Part shown: piece after piece, positions 23,784-31,413 of the stretch
Numbering within the stretch: the first letter of the stretch is position 1
Layout of the letters: every line of letters begins with the position of its first letter
Source of the DNA: Folioceros fuciformis
Taxonomy: Eukaryota; Anthocerotophyta; Anthocerotopsida; Anthocerotales
Direction: 5' to 3'
Length of the DNA stretch: 38,214 nt
NCBI GenBank assembly: GCA_049999805.1
Contig: JBNGIO010005464.1
Coordinates: forward strand, 1 to 38,214
Translations under genes and position numbers: made by a program
The notes under the pieces: model-generated
What the model saw: the letters and a program-made list of their open reading frames with translations, nothing else
Database searches by the model: none
Told to the model about the DNA's origin: nothing

Positions 23784-23798
23784 CCCCCCCCCCCCCCC
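23784..23798 (-). other. G15 homopolymer, candidate polypurine tract
   Basis: Fifteen C on the plus strand, hence G15 on the minus strand, about 60 bp after the stop of the PHD-bearing frame and one base before the TG start of repeat copy 2. This is where a plus-strand-priming polypurine tract is expected. Homopolymer slippage may have altered its length. Confidence 0.4.
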
Positions 23799-23856
23799 AG
23801 CTAATGAGAATGGCTGGCAAAAAGAAAGGGCTCGTCCACGTCGGGTACCCATGCCC

Positions 23857-24174
23857 TCAGCTAGCTGTAAGAACAACACACTGGGGGCAATACCATAACT
23901 GTTCAGGTACCTCAGTCAGCGGCGGATCCAAGCAAAACAAATGGAATCTGCCATTGCATCCATCACAGAGCAGCATGAGCCCTAAATCATCTACCCTACG
24001 ACACACCTGGCAAGGGTAATCCTCCGAAGGAACCCAATTGGCTGTGACAATGGTGGGGTCCAAGTTGGGTAGGTGGCAGGGGGCACAATTCTTGGTGTGA
24101 TATGTAATAGTCCTGCCATCTGCCCCCTGTAGCAGCAGCACGCTGTTAGGTCTCACTTCCCTGATCCGCAGCAT
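23857..24174 (-). pseudogene. integrase C-terminal tail with a PHD finger
   Basis: The minus-strand frame reads MLRIREVRPNSVLLLQGADG, then KNCAPCHLP, and then a complete PHD-type zinc finger at 24012-23878. The ligands are CQVC, CDGC, HLFC and CPQC, spaced C-2-C-11-C-2-C-4-H-2-C-14-C-2-C, with the conserved Trp two residues before the seventh Cys (LWYC) and the acidic DDLGLMLLCDGC entry. PHD fingers commonly bind histone H3 N-terminal tails. The VRPNSVLLLQG part is the usual small beta-barrel-like tail of a Ty3/gypsy integrase (24211-25060), reached across one stop. The PHD domain itself is uninterrupted and ends six residues before the stop, so it is the C-terminus of the polyprotein. Confidence 0.85.
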
Positions 24175-24210
24175 ATGGCGACTAGTGTTGGTGTCTAGTG
24201 TATCACCAGT

Positions 24211-25060
24211 CTATCGCTGCAAATACACAAAGTCCCCAAATTGGAACTTCTTGAGTTTAAGCCTGAAACTTCCGCTCCTAGTATAGGCATACCTAAGAGT
24301 GTCCCTGTGCTGTGCGATGTGCAAATTTGCCATAGCTATGGGCATGACCTGCCTAAACATCGTAGCCCTCTCCCCAATGACTTTGGCCCATACAGCCGGA
24401 CTATCTAAGTCCACCACCTGCTGCAGTTGCTTGGCGATGGAGCTAGGTGGCATTGGCTCACGGCCAAAAAGTAAGTAATACGGTGAGAAGTGTGCCAAAG
24501 AGGCATGCTTACTCATCCGGTATCCCATTGTGATGTAGGGCAAGGCGAGATCCCACTCGGTCTAAGGCATCTGCAGACAGAGCTTCCTCAAGCCCTTCTT
24601 GAGTGTCTGGACTATTTGCTCTGCAAGACCATTAGCCTAGGGATGGTCTCTACTTGTCCTACGATGATCTATTAACGCTGCGTCCAATAGATCTTGGAAT
24701 TCACCCTGAATTCTGACCCCTGGTCAATTAAACATTCTGCACAGCTATCGAAATGGCTGAGTACATTCTGCAAGAATGCTTGAGAGGTGCTCCTAGACAT
24801 CTTGTCAGGCAGCACGACAGCCTCCACCCACTTGGAGAAATGCTCCATCATGACAAGCACGTACACATTCCCACGTGTAGTGCGTTGCAGCTCCCCAATC
24901 AGGTCAATCAGGTCACATGACCATCTGAAAAAGAGGCCCATGATAGGCAAAGGATGTAGCTCCGGGTGCTGGATGGTGAAGGAAGTCTTCACCCTGTCAC
25001 ATGGCTCGCAGCAGGCAACCCAGTCACGCACCTGACCATGCATCCCATGCCAATAAAACT
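24211..25060 (-). pseudogene. Ty3/gypsy integrase
   Basis: Integrase joins element cDNA to host DNA. The minus strand reads WVACCEPCDRVK (end of the zinc-binding domain), then RWSCDLIDLIGELQ with the first catalytic Asp, VLVMMEHFSKWVEAVVLPDK, then ECLIDQGSEF with the second Asp. After a frame change, SRDHP and NGLAEQIVQTLK supply the Glu. MPYITMGYRMSKHASLAHFS and PYYLLFGREP, then FQFGDFVYLQR, close the core. The DDE residues all survive, but stops and frameshifts separate the parts. It continues the RNase H frame upstream and runs into the PHD-bearing tail downstream. Confidence 0.9.
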
Positions 25061-26013
25061 AAGGGGATAGCAGGCTGTAAGTGTGTTTGACGCCAAAATG
25101 ACCCATATCATCGTGCACCTTACGAATTAGTGCAGCTCTGTCAGCTGGTGGCGGCACCAAGCGTTCAACTCCATGTGCCAGCTTCCTAATAACATAACCA
25201 TCCTGCCAATAATATGTGGCAACACGATGCTTGACCTGTTCAGCTATGGTTGGTGGCAACGTTGCATCCAGCTGTCCTATTTGTGGATACTGTAGTGTGT
25301 AAGGATCCTCCCAAATGTCCTTAGCCAGTCGGGTGGGTACAGCTATGCTGCCACTATCGACACACACCACGGCCACCAGAGCAGCGACCTTAAATGGTTC
25401 ATAAGGCTCATAATCCTGCCTTGCCTCGGTGATGTCCTGATAGCTGCTGTCTGGATTCTTGAAGAGAGTGTCTGCATTCTGATGCTTCAGACCTAGTCTG
25501 TGAACCACCTCGAAATCATAATCCTGAAGAATCATGGCCCATTGAGCTAGCTTGCCGCTGAGCTTTGTGTTGGCTATGAGCCACTTGAGGAACTGGTGGT
25601 CTGTCACCAGCGTGAATGCCTGTCCATAGAGATAAGGTTGGAAGTGGCAAACTGCCCAAACAGCGGCGAGGCGTTCACCTTCATAACTACTGTAATTGGC
25701 CTTCACCTTGTTGTTGCTACGGGACGTATAGGCTATCACTCTCTCATTCCCTTCTTCATCATGCTGAGCCAAAACTGCCCTAAGGCCCAAGCTGCTCCAC
25801 TCTATGTGTAGCACAAATGGCTGCTTGAAATCAGGTCTAGCCATCATAGGTGCAGAAGTCAACTTGGATTTCAGGGTATCAAACGCCTCCTCCATCACCT
25901 CAATCCAAGTCCATACCACGTCCTTTCTGAGCAGGTCATTGAGAGGCTTGGCAATACGGCTGAAAGTCTGGATATATATCCTATAATAATTGCAAAGGCC
26001 AAGGAATGCTGCG
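25059..26013 (-). pseudogene. RT thumb and RNase H of the PHD/methyltransferase gypsy element
   Basis: From 26013 the minus strand reads FLGLCNYYRIYIQTFS, then RIAKPLNDLLRKD, the RT thumb. An open frame of 286 codons (25919-25059) follows with the RNase H domain: FVLHIEWSSLGLRAVLAQ, YTSRSNNKVKANYSSYEGER, LVTDHQFLKWL, VVHRLGLKHQNADTLF. In the first signature, family members have Thr-Asp-Trp where this has Ile-Glu-Trp. RNase H removes the RNA strand during cDNA synthesis. The palm with the YxDD site is missing: the sequence jumps straight from the methyltransferase fragment at 26014. Confidence 0.9.
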
Positions 26014-26170
26014 GAGCTCCTGTAAGCGATGAGCAGCTATCTGCCGTGCTTCCCCGCTGCTGTCATAGTATACCTAACGCCTGATAGGGAGGCCTGCCTT
26101 AAGCAAAGCCTCTAGGCTTGTACAAATGCCGCCAAACAGCTCCACGAGAAAAAGGCCGGTGGCTGGGATA
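26014..26170 (-). pseudogene. C5-methyltransferase N-terminal fragment fused to RT thumb
   Basis: The minus strand reads GLFLVELFGGICTSLEALLK, then AGLPIRR, a TAG stop, VYYDSSGEARQIAAHRLQEL. This has the shape of motif I (SAM-binding, ELFGGIxTxLEAL) and motif II (acidic residue after a hydrophobic strand) of a C5-cytosine methyltransferase, and aligns with the plus-strand copy at 22457-22556. The rest of the domain, including the catalytic Cys and ENV, is absent. The next codons (ELRS, then FLGLCNYY) belong to the RT thumb. It lies between protease (26512-27279) and RT, the same place as in the plus-strand relative. Confidence 0.75.
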
Positions 26171-26511
26171 GGCCAATCAATCACCTGAGACTTGACAACA
26201 TGCTCTTGCATGGGATCCTTGAGTCCTCGCTGCAACAGAGCTTGCACCTACTGGACATGCTTGGAATCATCCTGCAGCACTCCCTCAACCTGTGTGGGAT
26301 GGTCAGCGGCCTTGATCAGATCTATCAATCTGCATGTGGCTGTGGTGTTGTTGGAGTAGTTGTCACAATGCTCCTCCTCTTGCTCTCACTCTAGGTGGTC
26401 CTCATCCTGCAAATGGTTGTTGGGCAAGGGTGTTCCCTTACTGACCAGGACTGCTATACAGGCTTGTTGCTCTACAAGTGTAGCTGTGTCAGCCTCTGAC
26501 ATGTCATGCAA

Positions 26512-27279
26512 CTAAAGGGGTAAGTGTGCCACCCTTCTCCTTCCTTGCTTCCAATCTGGACAGTAATACGCCTGCTCTGTCCAGTTGTCCACACTTAAAC
26601 CTGGTGGAAACAAAAATTCTTGCCCTAACAGCACGTCATAGTTTGTGGTTGTTGTCACTAGGCATGGAAGACTCTGCGTCATGGCATCTGGAGTGCCTGG
26701 CTTGAGTGTGATATCCACAGGCTTGACAGTCGCTCCGGCGACTGGCTCAATGGCTCCTGACGCTGTCCTTATGTTCCAAGGAGAGCTCTTAAGAGTTGAA
26801 CCATCAAGGTTGAGCCTGGCAGCTAATGTCTTGCCAATGATCACTAGTTTAGCACCAATGTCGAGCAATACAACCCTTGTGGCATACCCATTCACCGTAA
26901 TATGCCCCGCATCATTGTCAACTAGTGCATTGCCGACTTTGACTACTAGGCGGTTGGTGGGTTGGATCCTAGGAGAGCTAATGGGTTGAGGAGGCTGCCT
27001 TCCAGCTGCTGCAACTTCAAAAATGCTTCCAGCTACTGTCTCCTTGGCGCAAGGTGAGATGCTACCAGGTACCACCCACCCATTTGGAGCTAGTGGCCAA
27101 CATGACCCTCCTGAAGACAATATAGTTGCTTGCGCTGGTTGCAATTCCTTGGGCAGATGCTCGTGTCCTAGCCCCATGTCTTGCAAAGAAAATAGAGGAA
27201 TGCCAGTCAGTTTCTCAAATAATTGTTCCACATTGAAGGCCCTGGGCATCAAGTAGACTGGCCCACTGGCTGACACCAA
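26512..27279 (-). pseudogene. aspartic protease of the minus-strand gypsy element
   Basis: A 255-codon open frame. The retropepsin-like part reads INGRLVVKVGN-type strands at first (NRLVVKVGNALVD), then YATRVVLLDIGAKLVIIGKT at the active site, where the usual Asp-Thr/Ser-Gly is Asp-Ile-Gly, then LKPGTPDAMTQ, NYDVLLGQEFL and AYYCPDWKQG. The catalytic Asp is kept, but the following residue is changed. The first 100 residues are a Gag-Pro linker. It would process the polyprotein. It overlaps the end of the gag frame (27215-28066) in another frame. Confidence 0.8.
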
Positions 27280-28308
27280 TGGTTGCGGCGGAGGCCTGTC
27301 TACTGTCTATGGCCCTCCTGCCAATGTGGAATGCTCTTGCCCTCAAACTGGGATTGCACTTCTTGGTGACAATGGTGCAAAAGATTGGGGCATGATCGCC
27401 CTCACTCCTTGTTGCCCGAGTGACTGGCCCTGCTGTTGTCTCCAACACTGGTGGGTATAAATGTTGCCCTACCCACGTCTGTGGCGACTCAGTAGTTGTC
27501 ATCTCAGCCTCCATCCAGTTGGCGACACACACTTGATGTGGTGAGCCGTAATCCTCCTCCTTGTCTCTGACCAGTTCAACAACAGTGGTTGGTTTGGGTG
27601 AGGTTGCGCCACTACTAAGACTGGCTGTAATCGCGCCCAATTGTGAAGATAACGTTGCAACAATGGCTTCTAGGGTAGATACCTTCTCTGCATTGGATGC
27701 AGCCTTAGCTTTGGCCTTGTCCCTTTGTTGTCGGCTGCGTGAGACCCCAACACTAATACTAGCTTCTGTGGTAGTTGTACCTCCAGCATTGACTGCTGTA
27801 GTCCTTGTCCCACTGCTTGCATTTTTCTGAGATCTTCTCTTTGCATGCTTCTGAAAACATATTGTGACCACATGTCCATTCTTGTGACAATGTGTACAGC
27901 ACAAGCCTTCCGGTGGGCATTTGCAAGCTGGGCTCAAATGCTCAGAACTACCACAGTAGTTGCACAAAGAAGCAACTATAGCTGCGGCTGCTCCAGCCTT
28001 GACAGGCTTGGCTTGCTGTGACTTGGCCCATGAACCTGTTGCAGTAGACCCCTTTGTGGAGAACATAGACTGGTAATGAGTAAATGCCTTGGAGTGTTGT
28101 GAAGCATATGCAGAGAAAGCGATCTCCTTGTGTTCATCTTCTTCATGTACTTACTCCAAGGTATACCTATCACCATATTTATCCACCAACGCTGTGATGA
28201 GCTGAAAGTGAAAGAGTGGGTCTTCTTCCAAGGTTGTTAGGAATTTCTCCGCTGCTTCCTAGTTCGTTAGCATTCCTGTGAAGGATTGCTACAGGAGCTA
28301 CATGGTGA
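27215..28308 (-). pseudogene. gag with two zinc knuckles, minus-strand gypsy element
   Basis: The minus strand starts within the gag domain (QSFTGMLTN, then EAAEKFLTTLEEDPLFHFQ, LITALVDKYGDRYTLE) and is truncated at the copia LTR near 28306. Two CCHC knuckles follow at 27964-27857: CNYCGSSEHLSPAC and CCTHCHKNGHVVTIC. A Ser/Thr/Ala-rich stretch with a heptad-like segment (VSTLEAIVATLSSQLGAITA) comes next. The frame is open for 283 codons from 28066; two stops lie upstream (28280 and 28150 region). Gag binds RNA and builds particles. Confidence 0.85.
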
Positions 28309-28551
28309 AGGAGGAGAGGAGAAAGAGAGGTCACACTCTCACATTCAGAGTCTCAATATGCAAGGGAGCTCAAGGGGGTATTTATACCCTCTAGAAGAGC
28401 TCCCTAGGAAGCTTCACAAGAAGTGCACAAGAAGCTGCGCAAAAAGTTTCTTATAGAATAGCTTAAGCTAATCTAAACTAATGGTACTTAACTAGACACT
28501 AATCTTAGACTGCACATTAGTCTAAGCACATTGGGCTTTAATAACCCTACA
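28306..28551 (-). mobile_element. 3' LTR of copia element A
   Basis: On the minus strand the LTR starts TGTAGGGTTATTAAAGCCC directly after a polypurine tract, contains a TATA box (GGTATAAATACCCCC, about 28374-28388), and gives way to gypsy gag sequence near 28306. The outer end is set by where gag similarity resumes, so it is uncertain by several bases. About 245 bp. Confidence 0.75.
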
Positions 28552-28563
28552 ACCTCCCACTTA
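28552..28563 (-). other. polypurine tract of copia element A
   Basis: Minus strand AAAGTGGGAGGT just before the TGTAGGG start of the LTR and 30 bp after the pol stop codon at 28594. It would prime plus-strand synthesis. Confidence 0.75.
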
Positions 28564-28593
28564 AAGGCCAATTTACCTTCATACGAGAGTGGT

Positions 28594-29440
28594 CTACCTC
28601 ATGCCCATGAGTGTTCGAGCTCGTGCGAATTGCTCTGTAGAGAGCCCCTTGGTAAGAACATCTGCAGGGTTCTGACTAGTGTGAACTTTAACAAGCCGTA
28701 CCCTCTTGTCTTCCAACACCTCTCAAATGAAGTGATACTTCACTTCCACATGTTTGGTCTTCGCATGAAACACTGGATTCTTCACCAATTGAATAGCACG
28801 CTCGCTATCACAATGCAACACTGGCAGCTCAACCTTGATCCCCAAATCTTCCACTAAACGAGCAAGCCACAAAGCTTCCTTGCAAGCCTCAGTCACTGCA
28901 ACATACTCGGCCTTTGTGGTAGATAGCATTATGCACGATTGCAAACGAGATAGCCCTGAGACTGCCCCTCTAATGCACATCAAGACATAACTTGATGTGG
29001 ACCTCCTTTTGTCCATATCTCGTGCGTAATCAGCATCCGTGTATCCCACTACAGATGCATCTTCACTACCAAAACATAAGCACAAAGCTTTCGTACCATT
29101 CAAGTACCTCATAACTCCTTTTACTGCCTCCCAATGCTTCCTGCCAGGGTTTGACATAAACCTGCTAACCACTCCCACTGCAAAGGCAATGTCAGGACGT
29201 GTAGCAATCATTGCATACATCAAACTCCCTACAGCTAATGAATATGGAACCTTCTCCATTTCAACTTTGTCCTCTGCAGAACTTGGGCAATCCTTGTTTC
29301 ACATATGGAGGCAACGGGGTACTCAATACCTTCCCCTTCTCCATATTGAAACATTGAAGCACCTTATTAATGTACTAAGTCTAAAACAAGTAAAGCAAAC
29401 GCTTTTGTCTGTCTTGACAAATACGCATGCCAAGAATATG
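28594..29440 (-). pseudogene. copia element A: RT C-terminus and RNase H
   Basis: Starts in the RT (ILGMRICQDRQKRLLYL, then YINKVLQCFNMEKGKVLSTP, 29440-29300). A frameshift is followed by a long frame: AVGSLMYAMIATRPDIAFAV, then YTDADYARDMDKRRSTSSYV, LSTTKAEYVAV, LHCDSERAIQLVKNPVF and KHVEVKYHFI. A single TGA at 28723 stands where relatives have Arg (a CGA-to-TGA change), after which the frame continues to HTSQNPADVLTKGLSTEQF and a TAG at 28594. RNase H acidic residues (TDAD, AEY, CDSE) are present. The 5' part of the element is missing; it begins at the 11-bp repeat at 29429. Confidence 0.9.
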
Positions 29441-29494
29441 CCAAGAATATGTCAAGAATATGCCAAGAATATGTCAAGAATATGCCAAGAATAT
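29429..29494. repeat. 11-bp minisatellite, six units, at an element junction
   Basis: Six units of GCCAAGAATAT or GTCAAGAATAT with exact 11-bp spacing. On the minus strand the unit ATATTCTTGGC is the same as the codons for ILG at the start of the copia A RT segment (ATT CTT GGC ATG CGT). So the repeat seems to have expanded from RT coding sequence, where truncated copia B LTR meets copia A. Confidence 0.85.
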
Positions 29495-29496
29495 GG

Positions 29497-29872
29497 TGCA
29501 TAGGATGCTACATATATAGCCTTCAGGCCGGGGCAACCCTCGATAAGGTAAGCCTTAGTCTCAAGAGTGCAATATCTTGGCATATCCTGATATATCCTAA
29601 TAACACTTAGGTGGTAGATAACTACGAGTTCAATATGGGATAATCTACACTATCCTATACAGAAACAGGAGAAGCAATCTCACTTAGGAAAAATGATCAC
29701 ATGTATCAAACAAGCAAAACTCTTTTTGTCTTGTGTCATGTGCTATGGTGGTTAGGTATTTTGTAGTCATGTGTCTTTTCACATCTTGACTTTCTAACCC
29801 TAACTAAGCTTATTTAGCTTAACCTAGTTGTTGACTAGCTGACGCTAGACTATTCCTAGGCTTCACTTTGCA
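29497..29872 (-). mobile_element. 3' LTR of copia element B, 3'-truncated
   Basis: On the minus strand it starts TGCAAAGTGAAGCCTAGGAA after a purine tract. The same 22-bp start recurs at 30494-30472, next to an N gap. A TATA-like CTATATATG lies only about 25 bp before the junction at 29495, closer to the end than a complete LTR would allow, so the R/U5 end is probably lost. Confidence 0.7.
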
Positions 29873-29885
29873 CCCCCACTTAGTC
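29873..29885 (-). other. polypurine tract of copia element B
   Basis: The minus strand reads ACTAAGTGGGGG immediately upstream of the TGCAAAG start of the LTR and downstream of the RNase H stop at 29900. Confidence 0.65.
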
Positions 29886-29899
29886 GTAGCCGTCAGTCT

Positions 29900-30371
29900 T
29901 TACTTGATCACTTCATCCTCTTTCTTCTCGGCTTCAATGTCAGACCTGTGTTTCAAGCCAAGTCCAACAACATGCAAGTTATGTTTTTCTTTGGTTAGAG
30001 CCTTGGTCAGTAAATCAGCTGTATTGTCATCTGTGGGGATGTCACTGAGACTGATTGTCTTGTTGGCTATCGCATTTCTTATGAAATGCTGCTTCACCTC
30101 CACATGTCTGGTTCGAGCATGTGAGATAGGATTCCTAGCTATCGCAATGGTGGACTGGTTGTCGCAATACATCGGCGTAGGATCCTGCTGCTGGTAACCT
30201 ATAGTCTCCAAGAAATTCCGTAGGTGCATGACTTCTTGGGCTGCAGCTGTAGCTGCTGCATACTCGGCCTCCGTGGACGATAATGCAACCACGGTCTGCT
30301 TCTTTGAGGACCAGCTGACGAGGCCCCCACACACCTTTATACAGTATGCTGAGATGGACCTGCGTGAATCC
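29900..30371 (-). pseudogene. copia element B: RNase H C-terminal part
   Basis: The open frame reads MCGGLVSWSSKKQTVVALSS, then TEAEYAAATAAAQEVMHLRN, MYCDNQSTIAIARNP, ISHARTRHVEVKQHFIRNAI and IPTDDNTADLLTKAL, the end of a Ty1/copia polyprotein. The upstream part is lost in the N gap at 30372. No stop interrupts the visible 144 codons, so this fragment is less decayed than its neighbours. Confidence 0.9.
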
Positions 30372-30471
30372 NNNNNNNNNNNNNNNNNNNNNNNNNNNNN
30401 NNNNNNNNNNNNNNNNNNNNNNNNNNNNNNNNNNNNNNNNNNNNNNNNNNNNNNNNNNNNNNNNNNNNNNN
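30372..30471. other. assembly gap, 100 N, inside copia element B
   Basis: Between the 5' LTR start (30494-30472) and RNase H of copia B. A whole LTR plus gag, protease, integrase and RT (several kb) should lie here if the element is complete, so 100 N is probably an arbitrary gap size. Confidence 1.
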
Positions 30472-30494
30472 CTATTCCTAGGCTTCACTTTGCA
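30472..30494 (-). mobile_element. 5' LTR start of copia element B
   Basis: Minus strand TGCAAAGTGAAGCCTAGGAATAG, identical to the start of the LTR at 29872. It interrupts the 3' LTR of copia C, so B inserted into C. Confidence 0.75.
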
Positions 30495-30548
30495 TCCTAA
30501 GTGTTGCATGCTCTTAATAACAATTCAGTTAGAGCTTGATTTCTAACA
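30495..30548 (-). mobile_element. 3' LTR start of copia element C, interrupted
   Basis: Minus strand TGTTAGAAATCAAGCTCTAA onwards, directly after a polypurine tract. The LTR is cut after 54 bp by copia B. Its remainder is not found in the window. Confidence 0.7.
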
Positions 30549-30560
30549 CTCCCCCTCAAG
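30549..30560 (-). other. polypurine tract of copia element C
   Basis: Minus strand CTTGAGGGGGAG between the RNase H stop (30562) and the TGTTAG start of the LTR. Confidence 0.8.
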
Positions 30561-30561
30561 C

Positions 30562-31195
30562 TCAGACTATTTGTAACACTCCAAGTAGTTCACGAAAGTG
30601 TAAGAACTTATCTCTACTTAGTGACTTAGTAAATATATCTGCTACCTGGTCTTCGGTCTTCACGTGCCGAAGATCTATCTTCTCAGATAATACCACTTCC
30701 CTGATGAAATGATAATGTACTTCTATGTGCTTCGAACGAGCATGAAACACATGATTAGTAGCCAACCTCATGCTACTCATGTTGTCACAGTAGATTGTGA
30801 CCTTGTTGTTCACTATATTTCCAAGATCATGTAGCAACTTCTGCAACCAAGCTGCTTCACACGCTGCCATTGCAGCTCCTCGATACTCTGCTTCTGTGCT
30901 TGACAAAGCAACTGTCGGTTGTTTCTTGCTTTGCCAGCTGATCATACTCCTTCCCAAACTGAATGCATATCCACTGGTTGATCTTCTATCATACGCACAA
31001 CCAACCCAATCAGCATCTGTATATCCTGTCAGTTCAAGATGCTTCCTATGCTCATAAAGCAATCCAAACTCAGTAGTTCCTTTCACATATCTCATGATTC
31101 TTCTAACTGCATCTAAGTGCGGTTTCCTTGGGTTTTGCATGATTTGACTAATCAATCCTACTGCATAATTTAAGTTAGGACGTGTAATAGACTTG
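30562..31195 (-). pseudogene. copia element C: RT end and RNase H
   Basis: Open frame reading [18 protein letters not shown], then [100 protein letters not shown] and [20 protein letters not shown], then a stop. RNase H acidic residues are intact. It is fused in frame at about 31195 to a gypsy integrase C-terminus, giving one 283-codon chimeric frame. The element's 5' part is missing. Confidence 0.9.
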
Positions 31196-31413
31196 GAATA
31201 GCGCACTCTCAGCCACGCCCAATCACCAACTTCATATTGTTCATGTTGTTGCTTCTTGTTGGCATGCGTTGACCTTTGATGGTTGATGGCTCTCATTCGC
31301 TGCATAGCCTCTGCTAGGGTTTTCCCCATCTCTTCGGTGAGTTCAATCACATATTGAGGGACTCCTTGCAGCACCACTTGACACCTCGTGAGTCCCTTGC
31401 TACCATTACTCAT
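31196..31413 (-). pseudogene. gypsy element D: integrase C-terminal fragment
   Basis: Reads [20 protein letters not shown], then [20 protein letters not shown] and AWLRVRY, which matches the helical tail and the YxVGDxVWLR strand at the C-terminal end of Ty3/gypsy integrases. It follows directly on the beginning of the protease (31410), so most of protease, all RT, RNase H and the integrase core are deleted. It is joined in frame to copia C. Confidence 0.7.

Noticed and set aside
29366-29372. ATTAA beside a TG/CA edge at 29371 as the end of the copia B LTR
   Set aside because: The codons for RT (ILGMRI through YINKV) run continuously across this point on the minus strand, so the junction is at about 29495 instead.
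29039-29503. 154-codon plus-strand frame with a repeated ICQEY peptide
   Set aside because: It is antisense to the copia A RNase H and RT, and its repeat is the 11-bp minisatellite.
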